Program-made: the position numbers and the translations under genes | NCBI GenBank assembly: GCA_023078555.1 | Contig: CM041198.1 | Span: forward strand, 3,085,354-3,149,353 | Length of the DNA: 64,000 bases | Origin: Ulva prolifera | Lineage: Eukaryota; Chlorophyta; Ulvophyceae; Ulvales; Ulvaceae | Reading direction: 5' to 3' | The notes under the pieces: generated by a model | Databases searched by the model: none | What the model was told of the DNA's origin: nothing | The model's input: the letters and a program-made list of their open reading frames with translations, nothing else | In this document: positions 10,217 to 22,993 of the stretch, piece after piece | Layout: the number at the start of each line of letters is the position of its first letter | Numbering within the stretch: position 1 is the stretch's first letter

Positions 10217-11705
10217 TCAGAAACCTCGCAGAACCTCCCTGTCAAACGGTTCGACACCGCCAACCTGAGTCTCATCATGGAAACATGTGTGTTCAGTGTG
10301 TCCACCTCCACGTTGCGCGCTCATGCCAGTGGCGCACCCTTTGGACGCGACTGTCACATCTTTGAGTGTGTGGGGTTGAACAGACTGCAGCTGCAGCAGG
10401 TGCAGACTTGTGAAGATGCGATGACATGATTTGAAGTATAATGGATATGGGACACTCATGCAATTGACGGCGGCTTCAGCTGTGGGGGGATTCACGAACG
10501 CTCGAAGTGTTGTTGGAGTGTATGTTGTGGCAAACATTGAATGCTCAAGTAATTCGGGACAAGGGTAGTGTGGGACTGTCCCACACAGCGTTCGGTCGCT
10601 TTGCAGCATTTGTAGTGCTACCAGCCAGAAATCATAGCTAATTATTCGGAATTGTTACATATGATTGGGTCCGACGACCCAACACTTGTCCCACAGACAA
10701 GTGCCACTGCTTACAGCCAAGGTTGGCATGTGCTGCACCAGGCGCAACAACATACGTACACTGTAGTGCACACCACTTGAAATTGGGAGCACACAGGCAT
10801 GGCAGCCTTCCTGCCTGACTCTCCGAGCCGTTGTTGAATGCTTTGGGCCAAGTGCCGCCATGTGTGTCGCAATTGATCGAGGTTTGGTGTGCACCAGACC
10901 TCGATGATAAACGTCGGTCGCAGGTGTGCCTCAGAACTGCGACTCGGTTGGAAGCACAACCGAAGCACAAGGTGGCTCACATCTAGCCTCTTGTCCAACA
11001 CAACATCCTTCAGGGTCTGAGATGGTGGTTTGAAAAGATCGCCTGCACATGGCGGTGGCCGAAAACTGTTTGTGTTGACGCCGCTGCGTGGACTGCACCA
11101 GCTCCCCACACTCATGCTGCACAAGCTGGCCTCAAGCTGTGACAGAAATCGTGCCAGTGCCGTATGTTCTATTGTGAATGAAACCACAGCCTGCTGCAAT
11201 CGCACAAATCTACACACAGCAGCCTCACAAGTCCAGCTTGACACACCACACAATCACAAGAGATTACAAGGCTGGCTCATTCGTCAGCATGCTTTGCCTT
11301 GCATGTGCTTTACACTCAACTGCTGTCAAACTCAAGGTTGCCGCCTCGGATCCCACACACCTGTGCAGGTCATGTTCACTGCAGATACTGTAGAATCAGA
11401 GGATGTACTGAGGACTCGTACACCACCGGTACTCTTTTCCACATTCGCAGCCGCTCAGCCAGCATCAGCACATTGCCATCTTCCTGCAGAGCAGACCGCA
11501 CCACAAGCCCAGGTCTCAGCTCAAAAGTTAATAGCCGACCGTACACACAGTGCCGCAGAGATCTGGCAAAGACTCTGTGTCTCTGCAGGTGCGCATACAC
11601 CCAGAGTAGCTCCAATCGCTCCATCAGCACACTTCGACAGCCGCAGCGACCGCCGAGCTGATCCCAAGAATGCATTCGTTTAATCAACCCACAGAAAACC
11701 ACCAT
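10217..11705 (-). CDS. Unrecognised spliced gene, minus strand (structure incomplete)
   Basis: Starts at an ATG at 11705, only 34 bp downstream of the stop codon of the nucleotidyltransferase gene on the same strand. The first frame, 11705 to about 11420, encodes a Leu/Arg-rich segment (ERLELLWVYAHLQRHRVF, LVVRSALQEDGNVLMLAERL). A second convincing segment lies at about 11212-10830, after a TTGCAG acceptor, with VVSFTIEHTALARFLSQL and RPTFIIEVWCTPNLDQL. A third possible frame spans 10609-10217. Possible donors are GTGTAC near 11424 and GTACAT near 11407. I do not recognise the family. Amino-acid composition and absence of low complexity favour real exons over chance frames. Its 3' end meets the edge of the segmental duplication. 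Confidence 0.45.
10640..10690 (+). repeat. Interspersed repeat R2, copy 1
   Basis: Contains TATTCGGAATTGTTACAT then GATTGGGTCCGACGACCCAA. Related copies occur at about 57191-57260 (minus), 32725-32775 (plus) and, in part, 56227-56268 (plus). Confidence 0.6.
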
Positions 11706-11739
11706 GAATTAAACCACCGCAACCTCCGCCGGCTTGCCG

Positions 11740-14700
11740 CTACCGGCCGGCGCTGGCGTTGGACCTAGCGTCCGACGGACGTGGGCCCCCCTCCTCGCTG
11801 CGGCCTCGCCGTGGAGGCCCCCCAGCGTGGTAACTCACCCGACTCGGCCCGTACGCAGCCGGGTATGGCTGATGTGCGTTGAAACCGCCGCGGCGGCCGC
11901 CACCCATGCGGCCATACGCGCCCGTGCCGGCTCGCCCGCCCGCCACATGCCATTGCCGCACCGGCCCGGTGTCACTCGTTGGAGCAGGGGCGGTGTAGCT
12001 GCCTCCGCCACGTGTGCCGCCACCACGCGGTTGCGGCGACCCGGTAACGGCTGGCGTCTGCGCAATATCGCTCCACGACGATGCAGATTTGCGCTGCGCC
12101 GGAGGCGCAGCCTGGCGGCCGCTGGCTCCATCGGCAGCACCATGCACCGGGGGTGGGGGCCTGCTCCCCACCTCTGAGCCACCCCGTGCACCTGCCCCAT
12201 AGCGCTCCCGCACCTGATCGCTCCACGCGCGAGCCAGAGGGGGATTCATCGGCGGCTCTGCCGGGGGTGGTGGCGGAGACGGCGGTACCGGCGGCTCTGC
12301 CTCCGGCACCAGCCGCCCGGAACCGCCGAGACCCCCACCGCTCGCGGCGAGGCTGTGTGCGCCGTCAGGCACTGGTGCGGCCACCACTGGGGCGGGCGCT
12401 GCGGGCGCGGCGGCCAGGCGGTCCTTCGCGGGCCACTGCGCAGCAACAGAGGCTGCCATTGCAGCGCGCGGGCTCGTCGTGCTGCCGCCGTCCAGCGCCG
12501 GGAACTGCTGCGCGTTGTCCAACAGCAGCCGCGGGTCCGGAGCCGCAGACGGAGCCGCCGCGGCATGCGCGGCCACCGCAGCGACGCCCCGCCCTGCATC
12601 TGGTCCCTGGCTAGAATGACCACGTGGCGCCGGCCCGCGGTCGCTACCCCCCGGGCCCCCGGCCCCATGACGCTCCGCACTTTGCTGGTGCCCCCCACGC
12701 CCACCGTGCCGATGGCCCCGGCCGCCATTGCCGCCGCCATCGCGGCCGCCCCCGAATGACCCGGCAGAGTTGGATCGTATCTTGTTTCCACCCCGGCCAC
12801 TCTTGTGCCGCCCGCCACGCCCAGGGCCCTCCAACCCACCTCCACCGTACTCCCCCCGCCCTCGCCCGCCCCCACCCATCGCATCGCCATGGTGCGCTAG
12901 TCGGCCGCCGTGGCCCCCCCGGCTCCCCGCGTAATGATTTCGCGTCAGATCGTATCTATCACCTATGCTGTACTGCGCATGGTAGTGCATCTCAGGTTGG
13001 TGTATCGGGAGGCCCATTGCCACGGTGCCGTTCGGCAGTTGCGCCTGCCCCTGCGGCAGCCCGTCCCGCTCCCACGCCGGCGCCCCGGCCGCCCATGCAT
13101 TCGGCTTTGACAGAGCCCCGGATACAATCTCCATCGCCGTTGCGCCGCGCTCCGGCGGCCCCCCATGCTGCGGCCCATAATGCATGCTGGGCTGCGCGTC
13201 CGCCGGCATGTACTGCCGCACGCCAGCGTCCGGCACGGCCGCCATCGAACGCAGCAGCGCCTCTCGGCTTGTGGCGGCACCGGCCGCCGTCAGTGCGGCC
13301 ATCGCACTCGCCGCGGCGCTGCTGCGCGGTGTGTGTGCCGCATCGGACTGCGCCCCGCTGACGCTCCCCTGCACGAACTGTGACAGCGCGGACGTTGCGG
13401 TGTACAGGCTCCCGGAGTGCTGCGTGAGGTCATCCTGCGAGCTCTGGTAGGAGTCCTGCCGCGCGTCCACGTACAGCGCGCCGGATGTTTCGGCCGTGGG
13501 TGAGCCCGGCGCTGTTGACCACGCTGGCGCGTAGGACAAATCCATTCCGGACCCCTCTGACGGCTGCCCCCAGTGGCGGCTGCCATGTCCACCGTGGCGC
13601 AGAGCATCGGGCGCTGCACTGCTCAGCGTCGTGTTGGACGCGTGGCGGCTGAGCGGGCGGCTAGGGGGCCGCCCCGACGGGGCGGGCGCGGTGCGTCGCT
13701 CTTGCGCCGCTCCGGAGCGTGAGCCGGTGGGTGTGCTGGGCTCTGTCGCGGCGCGGCGCCGGACAGCAGGGGCTGCCCCCTGATCACTGCCACGCTTGCC
13801 AGACGCTGAGTCCTGCAGACAAAGCAACCTCAGACTATAGGGCGGTGACGGGTGTGTAAAGAACAGCGACACCTGTGACAAGCTGCCGACATGAGAACAT
13901 GTGAATTTGGACGCTTGCGCGATACAAATTTGTAAGCCTCGCACGAAAAAATGTGCTTGGCAAGGTTTCTACCAACTCAGTGCCCGCTGCCGTTCAACAT
14001 GGCTGCTGCAGCATAGCAGTTTGCAAGCTTTTCCGTAGCAGCAACGTTGGCGTGTGACGGCGCTCTGCTTCTGGGGCACATGGCACGCACTACCAGCCAC
14101 TGGCTCCAGCGAGCAACGCTGGATCAGTAGATCATCACTTGCAGCCGCATGCTGGACAGTACACTTTCACAGTTCGTCGCCGGCGCTGCCCCAAAGGCAC
14201 AGTCACGGCACGGAGCACACGGCAGGCCACAACAGGGCAAGCCAGACGAGCTCGGTGCCAAGTCACACCCCAACAGAGTTGAATGGTGGATGTACCGTCC
14301 GAATGAGATGAGAGTACACCGGGTCCACTGCCGAGGTGAACAATTCTCGCTGATGCTCCCCAAGCTGGATCGGCACTGGCTGAGGGGCGTCAATCAGCGC
14401 CCCCGCGGCAGACCGCTGCGGCGCAGCTGCCGGCGTGTGGCCGCCATCATGCTGCCCAGCCATGGCGGACGCCCCTATGGCGGCGCCCCGCTGCTGCTGC
14501 TGCTGCTGTGGGCGCTGCTGCGCGTGATGCGGCTGCTGAGGTGCGCCATGCGCCATCTGCATGCCCTGGCCGGTTGCGACCATGATCGGCGTGCCCTGCA
14601 CCAGGTGGCCCGCAAATGTGGCACCCTGCGCCGCAGCCGAAGGCAGGCCGATCGCGGTGATCTGCTGCATGCCGGCTGGCACTTCAGCCGCCGCCGCCGT

Positions 14701-17700
14701 CGCCGCCGCCCCGCCGCGCTGCTGCGCCTGCACATAGAATGTCGGCGCAGCAGGCAGGTGCTGCGCCCCAGAGCCGACGGGGGCGCCCCGAACCTCAAAG
14801 TACTGGCCTGCCTGGCGAAACCCGTGTGGGTCGCTCTGGTGCGCCCCCACGGCGATGCCGCGGCTGTCTCCCCCCTCCGTGTGTCCACCGCCGCCATTCG
14901 GCCCCCGCTGCAGATGCAGCGCCTGCGTGTGGGGGCCACCGTTCGAGTCGACATGGACATACACTCCCTCCGGCGAGATCTGGCGCCCGCTCGGCTGCGG
15001 CGGAGGCGGCGGCTGCGGGCCAAACGTGAGCTGCGTTGCGCTGCGCTGCCGTATGCCGGCGCGGTGTCCCTGTGCAGGCCCCATGTGCGGGCTGTTTCTG
15101 CCGCGAAACCCGTCGTACATGCCGCCGCCGCCATCGTCACGCTTCGCCTCTGACGCGGCTGCCGCTGCATATGACGGGAGCATGTCCTCGCGTGCCACGC
15201 CGCACTCCGTCGGGCTGCCAGGCATCGAGCGCTGATGCAGCGCGTCTGCATGCATGCTCTGCGTGGGCGGGATAATCTGCTGCATCCCTGGAGATGGCGC
15301 GCTCATCGCCGAGTTCGGACGGCGAGCGCCGCGCTGCGCGTGCTGCCCAGCCCCGGCATATCGACCACCGCCCATATGCTCCCCCTCGTGCGGAGCGGCC
15401 TCATGCCCCGCCATCCGCACGCCGCTCGGCGCACCATGCACGTGCAGGTACTGGTGTGGCCCGACGCTCCCCGCGTACCGCATCTGCTGCTGCGGGACGC
15501 TCCGCCCCGGAAGCCGCAGCACGGCCATCGCCTCCGTCTGGCCCGGCTGCAACTCGGCCATCGACACGGCCATGGCGCCGTGCTGGCCACCGTCGTGAGT
15601 CAACCCTTGGCCGCCTCGGGAGTGGAGCAGCGGCCCCCCCGCGTGCGCGTACGCCGTCCCCGGCCACATCTGCGAGGATCCGTCATGCGCCGGCTTGTCC
15701 CGAAGGTGCATCGCCGCGACCGCCGTCGTCGCATTCGTGTGGGGGTGGCCGCCCACTTGATATAGCAGCGTGCCAGAGGGGATGCCCGCCGCTGAGGTGG
15801 CACCGGGTGGCACCGGAGCCATTGCCGTGGCGCCCGTGAGCATGCTGCCGGGGGTGAAGTATGAGCTGAGGAGGAATCGATGGCGGAAGAGGCGGCCCCG
15901 GAACTCCGTCTCGGCGGAGTCCATGTTGGCCTCCTGCACGTGAACACGATCACACCACGGGAACGATCGTGCATTTCATGGACGCACACGTGTGCGGAGG
16001 GGGTGCCGGGAGGGCTTCAGGCACTGGCAAGAAGCTCCAGCATCACACAGCTGCATGTTTCTGACCTGGCAGATGCTCGCGCACGCTTCTTCGGAGCCGT
16101 ACTTCGCAAACCTCTAGCCTTGGCCAGCCCCCACATGTGCACCACATCGTGCACCCTCTCGGGAGCTCCGACCGCCACAGAATACACTTTGCAGCACCAA
16201 GGGGACAAGGCACCGCTGTAAGGTGTTGCGGATGTTGCCAGAGCGATGCACAGCCTGACGAAACCAAACAGGTCACTCCTCGCACCAAATGCACCGTTCA
16301 GACCACGCCTCAGAGAGAGCGCATCTGCGCAAGAGATCGGCATTGGGCACGCCGCGCTGATTGGCCATCTGACAGGCACTACAATGGGGCACGAACGTCC
16401 AGCTAGGACGCATCAAGCTGGGTAGCAGAAGCATGGTATCCAGGAAGTGAATGAACAGAGGGAGTGTGCCGCACCACGCTCTTGCACATGTCATCGATCA
16501 CGTTGGTCACGTTCCGCATTGCGAGCACAATGCGCTGGTGCGATGCCTTGCTCACTGAGCGCCCAAGGTTGTTCAGCTCTTGCAGGGGGTCCAGGATGTT
16601 CATCGGCCGGGGCCGCCAGCGGTGGCGTGGGGGCATCGCAAAGTGCCTGAGGAGCCGTGCGAGCGCCGCTCGCGGAATCAGCGGCTCCGCACAGGCGCCA
16701 TGGTCTGGCCGCAGCGGCTCGCGGCATTCTGCACTCGGCAGCCACCGGATTGGTGGAGAGCTGCTGGCTGGGACAGGTGGAGCGGGCCGATTCGTGACAT
16801 GTATTGCAAGTGCTGCACAGGCTCAGGCGAGCTGCTTCATACAGCAGTCATCCTTAGCCACAATTGGCCTGATACAGTCTTGAAAATTATACCATATGAC
16901 AGGTTCCTACTTGCCATTTGGATCCTCAAACAGCGCCAGGGATCATGAGCACAATTCAGGCAAACACCGCCCTCAAACGAATCGCCATGCCAGGGGAACC
17001 AGCGCCATCCGGTGAGCTGCGGTTTGACATCGTGACGATGGTAGTGTTGAGTGGAGCATTACAACAGATTTGCATGATGTCGCCATGCCAGGAAGGCACA
17101 CCTGCGGAGGTTCCATCACCAAGCGCAGCCAGTGGGATGGGCCCATGCAGCGTCAGCGCATTCTGGCCCCAGTCAAACGCTGAAAACACCTGCAGGTAGG
17201 TGCAGAGGAGCGAAAAGGGCGTGCTGGCTCGCGCGGGGTAGTGCAGTAGCACGTACAGCACCATCACCTCCAGAGCATAGCTGCTCATCAGGCTGTGGTG
17301 AGCCCCTAAGACGCGGGCCTCGTAGTAGCTCCAGGCTTTGACCAATATGATGCAGCGTTTCAGCAGATTAGGCCTGGCTGCAGCCGCCATGGTGCTGTTG
17401 CCTGCCACCGTCTCAGCGTGCCACCGTTCCAGGAGCACATCAGCACCCGATCCGCCATCATCGCCTGCATTGCATGGATACTGTCGTCAAGCAGCTTGAC
17501 TATCGTGACATCTCTGTGCATTTGGGCACGTGTCTTGATATGCACGCCTGGAACACAGGACCCCTTCCATGTGCCAGCGGTAGCTGGCCTGGTAAGAGAG
17601 GAAACGTGTACCACCGCTGTCACAATGGTTCGTCGACAACGATTGGTTGAACATATCAGGTTTCTGGCACTCACAATGGTAGCTTTATGTAGATGAATCA

Positions 17701-18863
17701 GCTGGTCACGGCTATTCTGGAGCAGGTGCGGGTCGAGTGTTGCAAAGCGCAGGCATCCATTTAATCCTGAAGTCAAGTTGAGTTCAAGCATACAATGCGA
17801 AGCATTCAGTGCACCTCGGATGCACATAATGAGGTGCGCATGACAACAGAGCAACGAGCAGATTCAGCTTAGGCATTGAAACAGAATGGTGTAGGCTCAC
17901 CGTTCCGGACGGCCTGGTAAGCATCAATGTACAGGTCAGCCTCCTCCAGGAAATTTGCAGCATTGACACCACCACGTTGATTGAAGCTGATATCGACGAC
18001 CATTGATGCAGAAGGTGACTGGGATGGGACATCGATGTTGCACTTCACGAGAGTCACCTCTGCTGGGATCACGTTGACGCTGTGGACAGTGAATGCGGGC
18101 GACATTGCACCAGCGGTGGCTGCCGCAGCAGCGGCACTTGCAGATGAGAGTGCCCCTCGGAAATGGGCATTGGGTGCTGGATGATGCCGGGAATGGCTGC
18201 CGCCTCCAGCAGAAGATGACGAGGGGATATGCTTCTCTATATGTTTCATCAGGCGATTTGCCCAGTTCGGCAGATCTTGCACCTGCTCCGAGGGGATGTA
18301 GAAGGTACAGTCAATGTCGCCGTGCGGAAGGTATGTTCGGATGGGAACGGAACCAAATAGCTGGACCTTGATCTGCACGCTTGTTGAGGTCAATTTGTCT
18401 ACTGCTGGGCCAGGCCGCATCTGCGATACTGGATCACGGAAAACGCAGCAGAACAGATACAGTGGCTCAGCAGCCTGTGCTGCTGAATGTATGCGTCGCG
18501 GATGTCCGCCATGGCAGCCTGTCCCGCCTGTGCTGGCAGCACTGTGCGTGTGCTGCCCCAGGAAACAAGTGCGAAAGACGGAGCAGAGGTGCGCACGGGT
18601 GCATCACTGAAGCACTCGGTTATAATCTTCTCAACGAACAGGAAGACACTCCTCCGCAGGCTGATAGACTCATCGTCAGGCTTCAGCGCAGCTATAAGAT
18701 TATCTGACTGCCGCTCAAGAGCCTCCATGGCGCTCAAATTGCTGTCATTGACATTAATGGGTGCGGCCTTCGCTCGTGGCCGATTGCGTCTAGTACTGCA
18801 ATCGCTACGAAAAACAAGCCCGTTCCGAATACGCTCAGCAAAGCCTTCCACTTCTTCATGCAT
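11740..18863 (-). CDS. PAP/OAS1-type nucleotidyltransferase with long RGG-rich tail
   Basis: Six exons on the minus strand: 18863-18597, 18372-17901, 17377-17102, 16812-16475, 15933-14320 and 13812-11740. All junctions agree in phase (0,1,1,0,0), giving 1,679 aa. Residues about 1-450 match the plant/algal nucleotidyltransferase family with a PAP/OAS1 substrate-binding domain. Catalytic LFGSVPIRTYLPHGDID carries the GS and DxD motifs; VVDISFNQRGG supplies the third carboxylate. ILVKAWSYYEARVLGAHH and the later DPLQELNNLGRSVSK are family signatures. Plants use this family for uncharacterised nucleotide addition to RNA. Exons 5 and 6 add about 1,200 residues of disordered Gly/Ala/Gln/Pro sequence with RGG boxes (GGRGRG, GRGGRHKSGRGG), an RNA-binding style, and one QQFPALD motif. 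The tail could instead be a separate gene, but splice phases fit one transcript. Donors are GTGCGC, GTGAGC, GTGTGC, GTGCGG and GTGTAC. The start is the first ATG before ERIRNGLVF. The gene is divergent from uS17 at 19492. Confidence 0.8.
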
Positions 18864-19491
18864 CAGGCACCAGTAGCAGTAGCTTGATTGTAAGTAGAGC
18901 AATGGACCCGGCGATCATGGGGCTGATTGGGCTTGTCGCCGATTGCGTTGCTTTGGCAGCAGTTCGGATGCAGCAATCGAGGGGTGTGACCAGGCAGTTC
19001 TACGTGAGCCCTTATCTTCCAGCCTTCCACAGAAGAGACACTGCGCTTACCAAGGATGTGTCCACCTTGCGCGCAAAAGACAGCAACTTCGGGCAGCTCT
19101 CCCGCTTCGTCGCATTTGCTTGTGGGTCCCTGAGCATGCGAACGCGGGGATCTCCATCGCATTTGCACCTTTCTCGTGGAATTCTCGCCTTGATCCATTT
19201 CTGCTGGCGATTCCCTGACACCTCGAATCATTTGCAAGCCCGCTGTTAGAGTCGGGGCGGTAAACACGCGAGAACGCGCATGACTCAGAGACTGTGCACC
19301 TCAGCTTGTCCTCACAACAAGGTTTTAGTTCATAATTTGTGTATACATCGAGGGCTGCGGCAGGTGACGGCTTGCGTCCATGATGTCTCCAGCACCGCTT
19401 GGCTGTTCGGACCGCTGGTGCCGGTAGCGGAAGAGATTGTGTACGATAGAGCTGTCGTGTAGTTGTTTGCTCCTTCCCCAGTCAGGCCAGC

Positions 19492-20061
19492 ATGGTCTTG
19501 CAACTCATTGGCAAGGTATGCACAGTGACCCCACCCCTGTTGCAGCTCAGGGTCTGTATGCGTTTTAATAACTGTTGGTGTATACAGGTATGCTCCAACA
19601 AAATGGAGAAGTCAGTGGTGGTCATCGTTGAGATCAGAAAGTGGGTCAATAAATACAGAGCATGGAAAACCATGCTCAGGAAGTACCCCGCCCATGACAG
19701 CCACAACACATGCAACATCGGGGATATTGTTCGGATAGAACAACTCCCGCACAAAATTGCGAAGACAAAAGCGTTCAATGTGATTCAAGTGCTCAAGCGT
19801 GAAGACATCGTCATGGAGGACAAAGAGACAAATCCACAGTACAAGTCGCTGGAAGGCTTATTGGAGCGTCGGCCCCAGTGGGCTGGCCTTTCTGATGCTG
19901 CCGCTGCGGCGATCGCTCAAGCAAAGAAAGAATATGCCGCGAGGTATGATTTGAGGACAGATTCGTTCAGGCTGGCCCGGCGTTTGCCAGTATGGGACAA
20001 GCTGCAGGAACTACATGGCGTCCATGATCCTGTCCCGGTGCAGACTAATTCGAATCCGTAG
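19492..20061 (+). CDS. Mitochondrial ribosomal protein uS17
   Basis: Two exons, 19492-19515 (8 codons) and 19588-20061, with a 72-bp intron (GTATGC..CAG) in phase 0; 165 aa. After splicing, the N-terminus reads MVLQLIGKVCSNKMEKSVVV, the classic uS17 start (GxVxSxKMxKTVVV). It continues with YPAHDSHNTCNIGDIVRIEQ and KTKAFNVIQVL, the conserved OB-fold S17 core. uS17 is a primary 16S/12S rRNA-binding protein of the small subunit. A C-terminal extension of about 75 residues (EDKETNPQYKSLEGLLERRP..), absent from bacterial S17, points to the mitochondrial form. No clear transit peptide is visible; uS17m proteins often import without a long one. The start sits 628 bp from the start of the divergent nucleotidyltransferase gene, so a shared promoter region is possible. 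Confidence 0.88.
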   Translation: MVLQLIGKVCTVTPPLLQLRVCMRFNNCWCIQVCSNKMEKSVVVIVEIRKWVNKYRAWKTMLRKYPAHDSHNTCNIGDIVRIEQLPHKIAKTKAFNVIQVLKREDIVMEDKETNPQYKSLEGLLERRPQWAGLSDAAAAAIAQAKKEYAARYDLRTDSFRLARRLPVWDKLQELHGVHDPVPVQTNSNP

Positions 20062-22993
20062 TCTTTTGTCACAATGATTATGCGTCATGCTGATGTCTCT
20101 GGTGGTCTTCTGCTACGGCAGGCGGGGCTGTTGTAGGCTGTTGTAGTGCTCCCCTTGTTGCCTGTATTGGCATACTGCGCTCATCATGAGGAGAGGTGAA
20201 CACATAGACACGAAGTTTTGCTGTAACCTGGAATCAATTCTTCAGACACTCATGTAATTACACAGCTCTGGAACGATCAGGTTCCCATGTGATTCGTTAT
20301 AATGTCCTGGCGTGGGATTTGTATGTGTATTGAGCCCATGGCACTGTAAAGTGGGTCGTGATTTATAGCTAACAGTACAAGTTAGATATGCTCATTGATT
20401 GATTTGGTTCATGGAGGTGATCGCTGCACCGGTAGCCAAGCTCCAGCTTGGTTTGAGGATCTGTGGGTTACAACACGACGATGCAGATTTTCCGGCCCCG
20501 AAAGTCCAAGAGACGGCACTTCCTGGTGTATCTCGGAGAGGTGAGGTCTCCTGCAATGGCAGTTGCTCATGCAATGGCAGTTGTGGTCGTGCGCCAGGGC
20601 CTCCATTAGACGCCGCTATGATCAACAATTTTATGCAGAGGATTCTCTCTGCAGCTGTGATCGTGTGTGGTGTCTGACCCTGTCGCGGCTGCCTGCGAGT
20701 GTGTGGCTCTGATCATGTGAGATAGTGATTGAATTGAGTTTCATGCAGTAGTCTACCCTTTGTGACTGTTCTGATGTGATTCCGCCCTCAAACACAGGCA
20801 CCTGTTTCCTTCCTTGATGTCACACCATTCCCACAGTCGATCGAGGTAGCTTCAAAGATGTCTCCCGTCGATGAATTACGGCTCAGCATGAACTCCTCTG
20901 AAGCGACCGTTCGTGCCAGGCTTGTAGCATTCATGGAAGGGGTAATAATGATCCGGGCGGCCCCGTGTCTGACCTGTGCAAGGGGTGAGTGCTCAAAGTG
21001 CATTCGTGTGAGCCTCGAGAGCAATGACGTGCAGCATTTGTACTTCTCTGGAGGGCTGGATGCGACACCTACTTTGCATTGGACGTCCATCGACAGGAAT
21101 TCGTTACATACAGGCAAGAGCCCCGACGACACAACATCACCGCCTGGACAACCAGCAACAATACACGTGCAAACACTCCAGCTGTCATCCACAGTAACTC
21201 AAGGCAGGTGATATCTTGATTCCGATTCGCGTGATTCATGCGCTTCGATGCAAGGTAGCCTCCATGTCGGAGGTCTTGTGTCATCTCACTTGTATACGCA
21301 TGCGCCCTGGACACATCTGCGTGCGTCCACGGGGGCAGCTACCGCAGCGGTAGCTCGTGATCCGGCTTCCCTCATCATCGTATTTTTGTGCATCAGTCTG
21401 GGACGTGTGCGTGTGTGAATGCGCGTACGGAGAGTGCCTAGCGATACGCATAGCTCAGCAACTATTGAACCAGCAGTCATTGGAGGGTGAGCACTGGAGG
21501 GTGACCACAGAAGTCAATATTTGGAACGGACTGGCTTGCAGGAACTAGTGCGACCTTGATGTCGCCCTGTATGGGGCCCATACACCTGACCTGGCGAGTG
21601 GCGTGGAATTGGCACTACCGCCACAATCGCGATGCATCGCCCGCCATACTATTCAAATTGGTTGCACGTGAGAGGCACGGCATGCTGTCGCCCGAGCTAC
21701 ACACGTTCTACCATTCATATTATATAATCTATTTGCAAAGGCTACTGAAGCCGCATTGCCATATTACATCAGCACCAGTACTGCTGACCTCCCTGTGCAT
21801 CGTGGACGGATTCGCGCAAGCAGTGGCAACCGTCTACGCTTCCACGGATTACAAACACGTCAAACGCTACATTTGGGTACTATGTTAAGTAGAGGCTTTG
21901 TCAACGGAAGCATGGCACCGGCTCCTGGACTCAGCTCACGCGCAGTTTGCGCACATGTCGCAGCGGTAGAGGCTCCGCCTCGCGTGCGAGAAGATGTAGT
22001 GCCAACGCTCAGGCATGGATCTGAGCTCGATGATAACCTCACTGGTGCGTCTTCGGTTCCCTTGCGTTTTATGTCTTGGGCCTCAACTCGCACTCCGCGG
22101 CCCTAGTACTGTGTCTTCGTCAGCATGTGAGAATGCTTGGCCACTGCGCGGAGCAGGCGCGTATGATACGTTCCACAAGCATACAAGAACCTCGTGAGTC
22201 TGTGGTGTAGGGCTTGAGTCAGCGGACGGTATGATGTCCGTGGTTGGATTTGGCTCACTACTATCACAGACCAGTTCTCGCTTCACGTTTCCGGAGCTGC
22301 AGAACTTTCGACAAGCTAGGCTGAGAGGCTTCAGGAGAGTGTTTGCCCATGTCACACCTTTCTTTTTCAAAGCGTGCGTTACACCACACTGCTTGTCTGC
22401 GATGATGTGGTGCCTCGGCTGACCGACGCTCGGCCTCGGCCAGGACGCCCAAAAGCATACACATGTTTGCGGCCTTGCATGCGAAATCCTTAGAAAGAAT
22501 TTACAATTTAGCATGGCTGTGGCTTGCTGTGCTGATATAGCAGGAAGACAGCTGATGTGAACATCACCTGACACGCGGTTGTAGTAGCACTGTTGGTTTG
22601 GGGGAGGTGCTACATCTGCTTCACATACCCGGCCATATTCTGCAGTGTAGTCTGTGGCCTGCATGTAGCACATCGCTGGTGCATGCTACACCAGGTCACC
22701 AGGCACGATTGTCTGCACCAATTTCGATAGTCTGTCTTTCATGATTGTGGACCATGGTCATCGGATCGACCCCGAATCTCCTGCACAGCTGCACAACTGG
22801 GCTAGTCGACAGCTGCAGGACAATTCAGAGGACACACGACCTGTGCCCCGCACATACGCATCGAACGCCTCAGAACCCGCCGCTTCTGGTCTCCGGACTG
22901 CACAGCTCAGCTCCAGCCAATGTTATCCGGGTGTCCGTGTCGAGCTGAGTTCTCGCTGTGTGCAGTGGCATCGCCCGGCTCGACACGAAGGAG
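20062..22993. other. No confident gene
   Basis: Mostly lower-GC sequence with short frames. A frame at 20858-21211 (plus) begins at an ATG and contains a Cys cluster (CLTCARGECSKC) plus a GTGAGT donor-like site near 20985. Another at 21556-21888 has YHSYYIIYLQRLLKPH. Neither resembles a family, and I could not link them by splicing. They could be exons of one unrecognised gene or chance. Confidence 0.4.

Noticed and set aside
12624..13361. 245-codon plus-strand frame
   Set aside because: Antisense shadow of nucleotidyltransferase exon 6; Pro/Arg/Ala/His-rich without motifs.
14149..15153. 334-codon plus-strand frame
   Set aside because: Antisense shadow of nucleotidyltransferase exon 5; Arg/Leu-rich composition typical of the complement of Gln/Gly/Ala codons.
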